This document shows positions 1 through 12,403 of a DNA stretch of 64,000 bases, piece by piece. The stretch is from Udeniomyces pyricola (Eukaryota > Basidiomycota > Tremellomycetes > Cystofilobasidiales > Mrakiaceae). The notes under the pieces are model-generated. The model searched no databases and was not told the DNA's origin. It worked only from the letters and a program-made list of their open reading frames with translations. The first letter of the stretch is position 1; every line of letters begins with the position of its first letter. The position numbers and the translations under genes are program-made. The stretch spans positions 558,001 to 622,000 of the forward strand of contig BCIK01000015.1 in NCBI GenBank assembly GCA_039545295.1, given 5' to 3'.

Positions 1-3000
1 AAACATTGAGGTGGTTGTAAAGGTAACACCGCAAAGGTAAGGGACGATGAGTCTATGCACTAAGGAGGCACGAGGTTTTCTTCCCACGGTCAAAAGCACG
101 CACCCGGTAATCATCGTCAAACGGTCGCTTGACGTTGAGTCCGACGATCAGGACCGTTTGGGTTTTCAATCCCACAACCCCAGTCTCATCATCTACTTCC
201 TCGGCATCACCACCAATGGGAATGACAAGTGCTTTCGTTGGCAGCTCATCGAACGCTCGAAGGTCGAACCCTCTCACGAGTTCGGAACAGTCTTCGACCA
301 AGATCGATCGTTTCCTCGCGACGGCCTGAGCGACAGGGAAAGGGTATGGTTTCATCGTGGCTTCTATGTCGCATATCGTCCGACAGCGAGCGTTTCCATT
401 GGGAAGAGTGTAGTCGGAGCAAGATGAGATGGAGTCGGACAAGATCGTGTCGGATTGGAGAGAGAGTGACCGAGGAGGCAGTGGGGTCGGAGGACTGCTA
501 GGTGTCGAGTGCTGATCATGGGTGCTGAGAGATGGGCGAGTAGATATGGGTTGGGACGCTGGTATCGGAGGTGGAACGACGGTGTTGAGGATGAGCGAGG
601 AGGGGGCCGAGGGATGACGCTCGGGGACTCCAATCGAACCCACGAGGTTTAATCGCATGTTGGCATAATTGGCATGATGGCTGGCCGATGTTTCGGCTGC
701 CATGAGACCGGAAACAAACCATGAGGACGATAAAAGGTATAACGAGGGAGTAGAATATGATGTATGCGAAGGGGGAGGGGAAACAAGGGGGGAAGGAGAG
801 AGAAGGAGGTGATAAGCGTCGTTCAGGACCAACGCAGGCCACAGAGTAGCAAAACGCGTCACGCACAGGTATCGACGCCGTGATAGAGCATCATGAACGG
901 AATGTCCTTGGGGTTCTCCCGCAAAGAGTCGATGACGGCTTCCGCCAGCTCTTCGAGCGAGCGAGCCGTGGTGGTCGATTGAGCTAGATTACGCAACACT
1001 TGCAATCGCCGTTCGGCAAGAACCTTGCTCGTCACTTCGTAGCAGGTATTCAGGCATCCGCCGTTGCGGCCGTCTTCGATCTGGGGTGTTTGAGGAATGA
1101 AAAGCTTTGTCAGATCCAATTCGTCTTGACCAGAGCAAATCATCTGAGTCAAGTAGAAAAGGAACGACGAGACTGACCTCGATTGGTGTGAAGCCCCACT
1201 AACAATGTCCACACCAGCAGGTCAAAACGATAAGAAAGACCAGAAGAGTGTCAGCAGCGATGCATCCCGGGGACACAAGAACTTGCTCCTAACCCACCCA
1301 CCACCCATATGGCTAGGCAACCATAGCCCAGGTAGGAAACATTATCACGCACAGTAAAGTGACATTCCTCTTGAGATTGCTCCTGGCTTCTTTGCAGCAG
1401 GAACGGCTCCTCCTCCTGATGGAAAGCGACGTCCGACTGGATGATGTGTTTGAGCGATGAGTGCCAAACCTCGTGCCAGCCCTCTTCGGCAGTGTTACCA
1501 AACAACCAAGGATGCTTCGTGCCCGACATCTCGGCGTATGCATCGTTGTCTGAGCGTGATCGTCAAGGGTATAACAGGGCCGTGAGTCATGATTCGAGCT
1601 TGCATTTGGAAACGGCCGTCTTAGGGAGCAGCACAAGACTCACAAATTAGTCGCCATACGCCCGAATCAGCTTCGTCCTGGGACCCCCACCAGAGACAGC
1701 ACTGAGTCTTCATGTTCATCACGATAGATACAGCGGTTCTGCAGTAACCCACGGGCCAACGATTAACGTCAGTATCAGCCGAGGTTCAGCAGGTATTGAT
1801 GCCAACAACGCCCAACATCGAAGGGGGAACTCACCTCAGACTCTGCGACCAATCCTTTCGAGGACCAAGGTGAGTCTTACTCCAGTCAAACGTTTCTAGC
1901 AGCTCCAGAGTTGAGACGCCTTTAAATCTCTTGTCCGGATTGACGGCGACGGACGAGGCACTATCCGAGCGATGCGGGATTTGTGGGGAAGATGGCCTGA
2001 CGTTCGAGGTCAGTTCGACGGTATCCTCCGCGAGAGATGTGTAGGGTTCCGATTTGACACCAGAAGTCTCGGCCGAACAGACGGGAATGGGGTCGAGGCT
2101 TGCATTGGAGAGATCGGAAAGCGGAAGGTCTTCCTGCTCAACAGTGGGTATTTCATCGGGTGACTTCATACCCATAGTGGTCGTCGCGCCTGATTCAGAT
2201 GAATTTGTAGAGTACGTCCGGGTGGATGAGGGAGACTTGGACGTTGGGTAAGCCATGGGGACTGGAGGGAAGAGCAGCTCAGGCACGTTGGGGGGGTTGA
2301 CTGGAGTGAGGACAAGGATGGTGGTCTGGTTGCGGGGAGGGAAGGGTGAGCTTGGCAAGTGGCTCAACTGGACAGCGAACGAGACTTGATGGATGCCATC
2401 CTCAGACATGAGATCAAACGTCGATGGAACACGTGAGAGTGAGGAAGTCGTCGACAGGTTCGAGGTCGTCGAGTGGAGTGAGGGCCGAGGAAGGACGTCG
2501 GCGCTGGTATGGCTGCTCATCGGACCGGAAAGTGACGATTCTAGCGACGAGGTTGCCGCGGTGCTGCCGTTGATGTCGAACGAATCAACTGGTTCGGGTG
2601 AAGGAATGCTATCTCCCTCGCTAATCGGGGGTCGACACCATGAAAAGAGGTTCTCAAGAGAGCTCTGTGGGACGTCAGATCCATCCTGGTCTCCCGGCTG
2701 AGTAGAGCTCGGGATACAGACCCGTCCGGTTGCCTCACGAAGCCGCCGACCACTGTCATTGGCCCATACGGGCGTGGGAGGTGGGATATCATGGTGGTCC
2801 GAGAATTTGGCATCAGGTTGAGCATCGTCCCATGGTTGGAACGGAAAGTGAGAGGAATCCTTGCGGCGGCAGGCCGGACGCGACGGACCCTCGCGAGAAA
2901 CTTGGAGGGTATCGAGGGCTGGATGGGACTCGGTCGGGGTTCCGAGTGCGATGTGAGGAGCGTGGTGAAAGATAAAGGCAGGTACGTCGAGAGTAGCAAG

Positions 3001-3072
3001 GTAGGTGGTCAATGGGATGGTAGCAGGGTCGAACGAGGCCGGCGAGTCGTCGACCGGGAGAGGGAGTGCCAT
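1..3072 (-). CDS. Hybrid histidine kinase, N-terminal part (3' end outside window)
   Basis: Sensor part of a fungal two-component hybrid histidine kinase. The first exon (3072-1835) is a Ser/Pro/Thr-rich region ending in WSKTHLGPRKDWSQSLR, the usual entry to the PAS-like module of fungal hybrid kinases. It is spliced in phase 2 at a GTGAGT donor (1834-1829). Small exons near 1740-1640 and 1560-1380 carry a tryptophan-tryptophan-glycine and NDAYAEMSGTKHPWLFG, the 'ND(A)Y...KHP.LG' signature of this module. Exons near 1150-865 and 700-1 form a GAF-like domain, with VLAERRLQVLRNLAQ and, close to the edge, GLNVKRPFDDDYR. The HisKA, HATPase and receiver domains should lie left of base 1. No ATG exists in frame between the upstream splice-like sites and 3072, so I start at ATG 3072 (MALPLPVDD). 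An extra upstream exon is possible. The exact Tco/HHK class cannot be told from this part. Confidence 0.8.
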
Positions 3073-3841
3073 CGGACAGGGTACAGAGAGCGGGAGACTG
3101 GGGGAGTAAGGGATGATCGTTGGACGTTGGAACGAGGGCGGCGTTTCGCCTGCGCCTTGCGGTGGTGAGGAACGGCGGTCAAGCAAGCAAGGGTGAGGGG
3201 AAAGACTGAGAGGTTGTGAGAGGAAGGCTGAGGATGAAGCTACGATAGAAACTGTCCGGGTCGAGGCTTTGTCGAAATGTAGTTGTGCTAGACGGCGCAG
3301 GCGCAGGCACAGTGTCGAGTATGGGATAAGGGACCAGATTGACCAAAGGCCGAGCCTTCCATCCGGTCAGTACTTGGTGATAGGACACGTCAGCTCACGC
3401 GCTCTCGCGACAATCTTCAAACCCCCGTACGGTACGCACTTCCATCTAATCATTATTGTCCCATAGAATCGCATATAAGATGCATATTAACCATTCTCAT
3501 GTTTGATGTTTTCATCAAATGTCATCATCTCCCCAAAGTACGCTAGCGTACGTACTACACGTATATCGTACAAGAGACTGCACGCGTGCATCGTGATATA
3601 TATATATATATATCCATATCAATATGACATATATGACATATATGACATATATGACACATATAAACATCCCGCACGACCATTGGACTCGATTCGACCGACA
3701 TCGATTCGGGTCAGCGGGCCGGCGGGAACGACAGTCGTCGTTGTTTCGGTTGCGTCGTCTCGACAACCCTCGACCCCACGCCCAATTCCACACCATCTTC
3801 AAGCATCATCGCATCCCCATCTCCGAAGCCATCGCGTCCGA
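3073..3841. promoter_or_regulatory. Divergent intergenic region
   Basis: This spacer lies between the histidine kinase (-) and a mitochondrial-type membrane protein (+), so it should hold both promoters. It has a TA-dinucleotide tract near 3597-3613 and a short tandem array just after it. No gene or other site could be supported. Confidence 0.4.
3597..3662. repeat. (TA)n tract and TATATGACA tandem repeat
   Basis: A TA-dinucleotide run is followed from about 3621 by roughly four copies of a 9-base unit, TATATGACA, inside the divergent promoter region. Confidence 0.8.
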
Positions 3842-4998
3842 ATGCCATCCCTTGCTCCCTCAAGTCTCCTTCGAACCATCCTCTCTTCAACTCAACTTGA
3901 TGCATTCCTCCTCCCTCGCCTCGTCCCCTTTCGTCGACCTCTCTCTACCACTCCATCTGCCCCTCACCAATCACCCTTCCCTACGCGCCGACGTCCCCCA
4001 CCCTCCTTTCATGCCCTTCAAGATGCCAAACTCGCTCACCTCAAAGCTCTCAACGCCACCCAAGAGATCCTCCTTGAGAACCAAGGGGAGGGCAACTCCA
4101 AGGAAGGCTCTGGCAGCGAGACAGAGAAGCCGGTGGGAATCTTTGCGAATTATAAGGGTGAGTCTCGAGAGAGGGAGGGGAAGGATCAGAGCGGTGGAAT
4201 GCGTTGACAAGAAAGTCAACCGTCGCCGGCTCCACTAAGATAGGGTAATGGACTTAATGATTTGATCAAGGACAAAGGACGTTAGAGATATAGGGAGAGA
4301 CGCTAGGATGGACGGCACGAGTTATTCCGCCTTCCGACTTTACATAATCCCATCATTCATCACGTGCCCTTCCCATTCATCTCATACACTTCCATTCAAC
4401 GATTCCAGCCAACTATGCATTGACGACTCAAATCCAAACCTCTCAACGTTTTCCCCTTTCCCGACCCGCATCCTATCAACCCCGTTCTAACTCTCCTTCT
4501 TTCCATCTATCCTTATCTATCCTCTCCTTTTCTTTTCTTTTGGTCTCTCTCTCTCTCTGCACAGCATTACCCGTGAAACAACGTCTGGGCCTCTGTTTCG
4601 TGGTACTACTCACGTCTCTCTATGGCTACTACACCACTTACGATCTCGTCACGCCCGTCAAAGGCACCCATTCGTCTGAGACCTCGACTTCAGCCACGGC
4701 AAGGGCTGGTACGTTTAAATCGGCGTATCCACCGTTACCTTCCACGATGCCTTCACCGCTCTATCCTCGAGGACCCAAAGATAGCTTCACCCAGCAACCC
4801 CAGCAGCAGCCGCAGCAGCAGCAGTCATCGCAATCGTCGTCGCGAGAGACCGATCCCGTCATCCAGACGAGCCGGCGAGCGGTCGACGAAAAGGATTTGG
4901 AGAAGAAGAAGGCTCAGTTGGAAGCGATGAAGGTTGAGATGGAAGCTTGGCGAGCAGGTCAGAGTAAGCCAAAGGTTAGTTGGTGGGAAGCGGATTGA
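3842..4998 (+). CDS. Predicted mitochondrial single-pass membrane protein, unknown function
   Basis: Two exons, 3842-4157 and 4565-4998, joined at a GTGAGT donor and CACAG acceptor in phase 1, give 249 residues. The N-terminus is basic, hydroxylated and without acidic residues, and contains RRPLSTTPSA, as in mitochondrial presequences. Exon 2 opens with one hydrophobic segment (LGLCFVVLLTSLYGYY). A Gln-rich, low-complexity stretch follows, then a charged helical tail (DEKDLEKKKAQLEAMKVEME) and a C-terminus ending SWWEAD. I do not recognise the family. A role in inner-membrane complex assembly would fit the architecture but is only a guess. The ATG at 3842 is the last one before the presequence-like region, and other in-frame ATGs lie upstream. 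Confidence 0.65.
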
Positions 4999-5450
4999 GG
5001 AAACCAGGGGACTTGAGTTTGGTGAGGTGGGAAGAGGCCGGAGCCAGGGCTGGGAGGAAAAGGTCATGACGGGGGGGAATTGACGAGATGAGAGTATAAT
5101 ACGTTGTAGTTGGTTAGTGCATCAACAGAGATGATCACGATGCTTGATTTGTAAATATCTGTCTGGGGACGTCCCTGTGCATTGTCTCATCAAAGACTTG
5201 ATCTATCACTCATACTCAGTCGATACCAAACGTGACAATCATGTACATAATACACATAAAAAAAAAACATCCCTCCAAGCCCTGTCCAATGTCCATACGA
5301 CACGTATACAGACAGTCAGCCTGACCCCCAACGGATCGTCCCATCCCCAACATGTACTAATAAGCACATAGTCATAGTAAAGATGTATATAGCAAGACGA
5401 CTCGAACCACCGAATCCCCTTTCCACCTGTCCCTCATTATAACCACCGAA
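4999..5450. other. Convergent 3' spacer
   Basis: This spacer separates two convergent genes and should hold their 3' UTRs and poly(A) signals. It includes an A-run near 5260. No gene seen. Confidence 0.4.
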
Positions 5451-7620
5451 CTAATGGCCCGTCGTACCCATCGCACCATACCCACCTCCCGCACCCACAC
5501 CCCCACCCTGCTGCTGCACCCTTGGATCATGCGATGACGGACCACCCCCACCACTAACCCCACCCGGTCCAGGAAGGACACTACTACTCCCATTCGGTGG
5601 TTGAGGTGAGCTCGTTTTGTTGTTGCTACTACCGCCGCCGAACCAGGATTTTTTGGTTGGAGGTGGGTTGAGATCGACGCCGTTTTGAATGTTCTCTTGA
5701 CCTCGAAGACTAGGTGATGGAGGAAAGGAGGGGAGAGATCAGAGAAGGGAAGAGAGGATGATAGATATTGGAGTTGAAAGAGAGACACGTAAATTGTCAT
5801 GAGATTGAGAGAAAGAGAGAGAGAGAGAAACAACATCAGCTCTATTGTCATGCACGACATCTTACTTTCGTTTTTTCTTTTTCTTTTTCCAAAGCAAACC
5901 ACAAATAAGAAACAGAAGGAACGTACGCGAGGAACTCTTCGACGATGTGGACGTTCCTCGAGTTGGCTTTCCAGATGCCCAAGACGACATCTCCGAGCAA
6001 CGGGATGAATCCGACTCCCAGCGAGATCATATTGTTGATCAGCTAACCACGAACAAAAAAAAGAAGAAGAAGAAACGAAGCAAAGAAGAGAGAAAAGTGA
6101 AGATGGAAGGTATGGGTTAGGTTAGAGCCAGACATGAGAGGTGAGAAGATAAAGGCGAGGGATGCATTGTATTCTGGACTAGCGAGCTGGAGAAAGAAAA
6201 AGTACAAAGCAATAAAAAGAAAGCAAGAGAGAGAGATGGTTGTTTCGATGGATGGATAGGGACTGTACCATTTGAGTGACGAGCCAATCGGGCAAATCGG
6301 CTTGCTTCGCTTTCTTAACGACCAAGTTGTAGTTGACTACATGAAAAGAAGTGAAAGAAAGAACGAGAAGTAGGGGAAAGGGAGAAGGGAGAAGGGGGAA
6401 AGGGGAGAAAGAAACGGGGTAGGGCCCGCCGAGCAACGCAACATTAATTTCTCTTTTCGTTTATAGATGGAAAAAATAATCCAAAATAAAACGAAACAAA
6501 GAGGAGTAGGAAACTTACGTAGAGCATCGACTAGATCTCCCAAGCCTGGAATCAAACCGATGAAGAACGTCCATCCCACCCGGAACCCACAGAGACTAAT
6601 ACCTACATAGTCCGTCCAAGCACTCAACGCAAACACACACACACGCACAGACGAGCAGAAAGTCAGCAGTGATGACGAAACATTAGAATGTGCGATTTGC
6701 ATGGAACGTCAAGGGAGGAAGGAAAGGGCGTGCCTTTGTCGAGGTAATGGGCGCGTCTCTTGAGAGCGAGGAGGATCTTTTGGTCGCGGTCGCTGAGACC
6801 CGGCGGCAATTGACGCTACATGACAACGACAACCCGACACACCATGACGAGCAAAGAAGTACCCCGCGAGGAAGAAGAACAAAAAGAAGGAGAAAAAAAA
6901 GAAGGAGAAAAAAAAGAGTTAGATGGATGGATCATGACCCCAGGACGTCGGAATTGAACGACGAAAGATAGCCACAATGTTGCAAACGCAAGTCATCCAT
7001 CCACACGTTGGACGATCAGCAGCCACGGATCCAAAAGGACGACTCACTCTGACACGCTTCTTCTTGCCTCTGTCGAGTCGGAAACATCCAAGTCATAGTC
7101 AGCCCAAATCTCACCGGCTCAACTTTTCCTCCAAAAACGAGGGAGGAAGGTGTATGGAGAGAGAGGGACTAGTACAAGGAGAAATGGCGTCTACCCCTTC
7201 TCTCCTCCACTCTACCCTGGCCAGTCCCTTCTCATCCCTTCTCGCCAACGACCGATACGTTCGGCGCCTCTTAGTCGGGTACCAAGACCTTGAAACTCAC
7301 TTGGAGTTGATCGTTTCCTCATACAACGGATCCTGAGGCTCGATTGTCGCGAGATGCTGTTTCAACGCACCCTGAATCCCCCACCCCACCACCACCACCG
7401 TTGAGCAAGAAATCGAGAAAACCATAAGCAAGAACAGTAAATTGGCTATACCGTTAGCTGCGAAAGACCTCATAGGGTGGAAAAACTCGATGGCGGACTA
7501 GCTGGCTGATTGATTGATCCTTGGATGGATGAATGGACATGTGCCTGTAGGTGTGTATAATGTTCGTCCGCAACGAACCTTTGTGATGCGGCCACCGATG
7601 TTCTTGACCAGGCTAGACAT
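5451..7620 (-). CDS. DUF4112-domain membrane protein
   Basis: A multi-exon gene starting at ATG 7620 (MSSLVKNIGGRITK, exon 7620-7579). Later exons encode LPPGLSDRDQKILLALKRRA and YLDKG, then GISLCGFRVGWTFFIGLIPG and LGDLVDALLNYNL, then LINNMISLGVGFIPLLGDVV followed by LGIWKANSRNVHIVEEFLA, and finally a Gly/Gln-rich tail ending at the TAG at 5451. The paired hydrophobic 'GWTFFIGLIPGLGD' and 'GVGFIPLLGDV..G.WKAN.RN' segments are the signature of DUF4112, a family of small two-helix membrane proteins whose biochemical role is unknown. All junction phases agree. One intron (6733-6603) must use a GC donor (AAAG|GCACGC) to give the family sequence YLDKGISLCG. The introns are strongly pyrimidine-rich on the coding strand. 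Confidence 0.88.
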
Positions 7621-8159
7621 GGGCAAAGATGAAGTGGATGGATGAGGTACGTATGGAGACTGAGGGAATGGATGGATAGGAACAATGAATGAAGGGGGGT
7701 GAGAGTTAAGCTAACACATAGATAGGAGCGTGGCGGAGTAGGCCTAGAATAGAAAGGGACCGGAATGTATCAGTGACGTAATGACCCAGCTCGGCCGTCT
7801 GGGCTGTGTGACCAGGCGATGTACCAAGAAAGCCATGTTTAGCACAGCCTCTTTCCCTTCGTGACCCAGTCCTTTCTTTCAAAATATGAATCAATGATCA
7901 TCATGTGCTTTCACTGATCTCCCTAAGCCAACCAGTGCGGAATCAAACAGTAAGACTTCGCATAACCAACCACGAAACCCAACATATGCTTCTTTTCTGC
8001 ACACACAGATGGCAGAAATGTACGATCAAACATGTATGGGGGTCCACCGCATGGATATCATCCGTATATGCCTCCAATTCGAACACATAAAACCCCCCGG
8101 CTTGCCCTTCCGACCGAGTTCATCCTCTCTAGACCTCCTCCTGCTCTCAAACGCCCCAT
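7621..8159. other. Intergenic spacer
   Basis: This holds the promoter of the DUF4112 gene and the 3' UTR of GCN3, both on the minus strand. I see no further gene or recognisable site. Confidence 0.35.
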
Positions 8160-10258
8160 CTACTCCTCCATCTGAATTCCAAACCAAAGGACCTCCGGCG
8201 TCAAGACACCAACATCGGCCAAGATCAACGTGACGAGTTCCCTCGGCGTATAATCGTATCTCGGGTTATTCGCAACCATCTCCTTGGTCATGGTCAGTGC
8301 GTCAGCTGGACCGCACTCAGTCACCGTCTTTGTGAAGGGCGATGTGGGCGCTGTCGATGAGGGAGAGTTCGGAGATGAAGCTGGGAGAGGGCTGGCGTCT
8401 TGTTGCTTAGCAAAGGGAGACGAGAGCGAAGGTGGAGAGGGAATCGGAGAAGGAAGAGGGGGTGTAAACGAGAGGGGCTTGGTGCGTTGGGGAGGAGCAA
8501 TTCGGCCGGAAGAGTTGGGTGGAATGGTCGAAGAAGGGGGACAGGGAGAAGGGAGCAAGGGAAGGTCAGATTGCGAGAGGGGGAAGAGGCGAAGGAATTT
8601 GTAAGATTCCTGGATGAGCGCAATGAATTGAGAGGTTGTGAAGAAAGGACGAGGCCGAATGGATCAGAAAGGACAGGGCAGATCAAATATCACTGGTCAG
8701 TGAATGTAGCTAATCATGAAAGGATGCCGTAGATGAGATCATAGAACAAGAGAGGGTACGAACGGCGAGGGCGTAAAACGGCTTGTTAAGCGCCTTGGCC
8801 AGTAAAGCCATCTGGTAGGTTCCGACCTGATGAGGAAAACAACAAAACCGGCAACAACAACGAAAGAGGAAAGAACGGTATCATCACGTCAGGCCGTTGC
8901 AATTGGAAGGTAACACATCAGTCCCAAGCTGTTACGTTTTCATCTTCTCGGGCTGCTTCGTTTGGGAACTCACACCAGCGACCAATCCACCCGACTCGGC
9001 GACGACTTCTGAGCCGACGAGCACAACGTCAATTCGGTCCATGACGTAACCAACAGCGGCGTCGAGAAGGATTGTGCAGGGGATACCAAGCGCGGTGAGG
9101 GCAGCGTGGGTCTTCAGTCTGTTAGCGATACACAGATGAGAACCGTCAGCGAACGCCATTATCGAACAGGCCGAGAAGTGATCAAATCTGATGTTGCAAA
9201 AGGGACTGACCCTCCACATCCAGGCTATGAATCAAAAGAAACACAAGAGACAAGATCAGCATCAAAGTTCGCCTTCGTGACAAGTGTTGAGAAGAAGCAA
9301 AGGCAAAAAAGCGAAGCTAGCTGAGGCAACGAAAGACGACGCGTACTCGACCCTCGGTAACGTAAACCTTGAGCCGCTTGTTCTGCTCATGTGCCTTTTT
9401 GAGCGCAAGCAAGACGACTCGAGAGAACGAGTGAGTAAGGACCTGTTGATGAATTCGTTCGTTTCGTTTGGGTTGATCGAGAGAGGCAAAGGAAGAAAAA
9501 CACGTGATAGTGAGATTTCGAAGTCCACAGACAAAGGAGACGTTTGGACAAAGGCGGCCAAGGTGACGGTCAGTCCGTACCGTGCAATTGTCCTTGAGAA
9601 AACCCTGTACTTCTTGGGAGATTTTCTCGCGGCATTCGGTAGCTCCGTGCTTGGCGAACCTGTCGTTGAGCGTAGAAGGGAGTGCGTGCGTACGTGCGAG
9701 TGTAGGTGGAGAATGGATTAGGATTCCTCATGGGTTTCCTCGCGTACGGTTTCGTTGTCTGAATGCAATCAAGCTCGTCGTCCCCTGCGCCCACCATGAC
9801 GGCAACGCCAGAAAGAAGTCATGCGGACTGACCTCCTACCCTCCTCAACGATCCCAGCCTTGACATCATCGATACGGACGCCCCTCCCAGCAGCTCCGAC
9901 GGCGTCCCGAACCCAACGCTCAAAGAGTCGGGTACCAGCTTGGCAGCCGTACGTCGCGAGAGGACTGGCGAGAAGGACACTCGAGTTGTGATGAAGTGAG
10001 AGGAGAAGATGGGACGTGGTCGAAGCGGTTTGGGAAGAGAGGGTTTCGGTCAGGGCGAGGATCGCTGCGAGAGGTGGGGGATACTGTTCAGAAGGGAAGG
10101 GAGGGAGGAGACGACAAGAAGCATGAGACCACCAGCAGCTGGGACGGGAAGAAATAGCAAGAAATGCTTACGTCGTCCTTGAGGGCCTTTTCGAAGATGG
10201 CAAGGAGGGAAGACGGATCACCTTCTTCAGGCGAGCGGGCAGGAGGGGTAGGGATCAT
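8160..10258 (-). CDS. GCN3: Translation initiation factor eIF2B subunit alpha
   Basis: Regulatory alpha subunit of eIF2B, the guanine-nucleotide exchange factor for eIF2. With the beta and delta subunits it senses phosphorylated eIF2 in the cytosol. Exon 1 (10258-10172, MIPTPPARSPEEGDPSS) joins in phase 0 to the N-terminal helical domain (YPPPLAAILALTETL... SPLATYGCQAGTRLFERWV). Later exons carry VVLLALKKAHEQNKRLKVYV, LTALGIPCTILLDAAVGYVM, DRIDVVLVGSEVVAESGGLV and YQMALLAKALNKPFYALA, the Rossmann-like core of this family. The last exon has a Ser/Pro-rich insert and then NPRYDYTPRELVTLILADVG, close to the usual C-terminal 'N...DYTP...T.L.TDLG'. The closing residues (GIQMEE) differ from those I expect. 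The next in-frame codon upstream is a TTG, so ATG 10258 is taken as start. Confidence 0.9.
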
Positions 10259-10721
10259 GACGGTCGTGGTGTGCAAGTGGTGGTATGTCGGCGTCGCAGC
10301 AAGATGATGAGCTCTCTCTTATTGATCGTCAGTTTGTTGAGACGACCGGCAAAACGCCCGTCACGACCAATATTACAGTCGCGTCGCGTGCATGCGATAT
10401 ATATATATATATTATACGTTTTCTTCGTCTGATTACTCCGTGTAAAATCAGACCTATAATGGAACGAACGAGTCATGGTAAGGTAGATGACATGTTATGG
10501 GCCCAAGGCCAGATTGTGCAAGAAAGACCTTGAAATTATGGGAAATCAAAGTGAAAACGTAAAATGGATATATATAGCTAGTAAAAGAAACACTCCCGTG
10601 ATCCTGCACATAGACAAACCATCAAACAGAAAACGTAGTCGAGTGACGAGTCAAAGTTCCGATCCCTCGTCATCGTCTCTTTCTGAAGACAGATGGGGAC
10701 CCATCCTGTTTTGTTCTCGCC
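10259..10721. other. Intergenic spacer
   Basis: Holds the promoter of GCN3 (-) and the 3' end of the next minus-strand gene. A TA-dinucleotide tract lies near 10398-10414. No gene seen. Confidence 0.35.
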
Positions 10722-12403
10722 TTAGATGGAAGCTCCTGCAAAGCCCGTGAACAGCACGGCAGCAGCGGCCGTGACGCCGACGGCTAGCAGCTGGGTGCCG
10801 CCATTGTTAAAGAACAAGGATTGACCGCTGGATGGCTTGGGCTCTTCAATCTGGACGGAAGCCGCATCGTATGTCGCATTGGCACCGAGGCTGCGGGTCA
10901 TAGACAAGCACGAAGAGAAAATGATAGGATTAGATGAGTCCAGAAGTTTAGAGCCAAACAATCTGACAACAAGACAAAGATACGAGAGGGAGTTGGGGAG
11001 GCAGGCTTGGGCAAAGAGACGTACGTTGATTGACTGAAGATACAATTCAAAGATGCACACAAATTGAAGGAGGAAAATGACAGTTTGTCGGGCAAGTGAC
11101 ACGAGCAAGCGACAGATGGAAAATGGGTCAGATGTCTTTCTTGTGCATGCGACTTGTGAGCGTCTAATTGATGATACGCATGTATGTGTCCATACGCACT
11201 CGCAAGTGTTGTGGGAGACGTGGACAGGACCGGCTACCCATGTTCCTCGGCTAGGAAGAGCGGACATCGAGTTATACACCGCAAATACGAATGCGCTATA
11301 CAGTAATGTACATCCCCAGCCGTACCAAGCAACAACACGCACGCAAAAAAGAAAAGAACAACCAGAACAACAGTGAGTCATCATGCCCAGGAATAGGGTG
11401 TGGATCGCCGTATGGAAAACCATGGTTGATGTCATCATGACAATGAAAAAAAAAAAAGACTCGGCTTCTTACATTGAAGTGTTAGCGGGAACATCGACGA
11501 CCCAATCTAGATTGGCTGTTACGGCGGTGTCGTTGCTGACGAGGGTCTTGATCTAAGAGGATCGTCAGACAGCCGAATGTAGTAGAGAAAGGTGGACAAG
11601 CAAGTGTCAATTAACTGCTATCGGGTGATAGGTAATAGGTGAAACAAAGGAAAGGGGGGGGGGGGGGAAAGCGAATACATCACCACCAAAGAATCATCAA
11701 ATGCATCGTCTCTCGAAGAGTTGTAGTAATGAACGAGCAGGACAGAGGTAGAAGTGCCATTCAAATTACTGTAAGTCTGATATGGGGCATGGATGAAAGA
11801 GGGGAGGGGGGGGGGAGGTTTAGAGACGTCGTATCACAATGTCAACAAAGTGGTCGACAAAAAAACCAGTGGGTCAGAATCCACATCTCATTGGCATTCT
11901 TGATGTTTCCAGCAAACGATGAGGTCTCGATCATGAAGGGTGTCTTCTGTATCGAAGCGTGTAAGTCCACTTGTATAGACGATACGAACTAAGTGGAACG
12001 GTTCGCAGTAGGTTGCGTTCTGAGCATTGGGGCCGCCGACTACAGGTTATGGAGGGGTCGAGAGAGATAGGGGATTAAAACACGAAAAGGGGTGAGGGGG
12101 GATATCCACAACGCTAGTTAGCCGAGCGACTGTCGGCAGATAGAATGTCGAACAAGGTAGCACTCGAGGCCAGAGTCTCAAGGCGATGAATGACATCAAA
12201 AGCAAAGGTAAGATCTACTTTAGTGCGGTCGACGTCATGCTCTGACGTCAACGAAGGAAGAAGAAGGGGGAGGAAAGGGGGTTGAAGTAGCATGGCGATC
12301 TGATCTCTGATGCGCAGAACGTACACGACTGGCCTGCGACGAGCGTCGGGATGAGGGGAATGAGTACGCCGGTGAAGAGGTACGAAGGAAAGCTGAAGCG
12401 CAT
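10722..12403 (-). CDS. Putative secreted, GPI-anchored surface protein
   Basis: The likely start at ATG 12403 encodes a signal peptide, MRFSFPSYLFTGVLIPLIP with TLVAGQS following. At the other end the product finishes with SSGQSLFFNNGGTQ, then a hydrophobic LLAVGVTAAAAVLFTGFAG tail and stop at 10722: a small-residue site plus hydrophobic end, as in GPI attachment signals. Middle exons seen are VGGPNAQNATYCEPF (about 12040-12005), KTPFMIETSSFAGNIKNANE (about 11955-11895) and IKTLVSNDTAVTANLDWVVD with VPANTS (11552-11475), which splices in phase 2 onto the last exon. Several NxT/S sequons (NAT, NDT, NTS) support secretion. The pattern loosely resembles extracellular Ig-like fungal wall proteins, but no family is recognised. 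The exon after the signal peptide (about 12260-12115) is uncertain. Confidence 0.55.

Noticed and set aside
3179..3388. Extension of the histidine kinase upstream to a TTG at 3186 or beyond
   Set aside because: The frame stays open but has no ATG there; the ATG at 3072 is the first good start. An upstream exon remains possible but is not supported.
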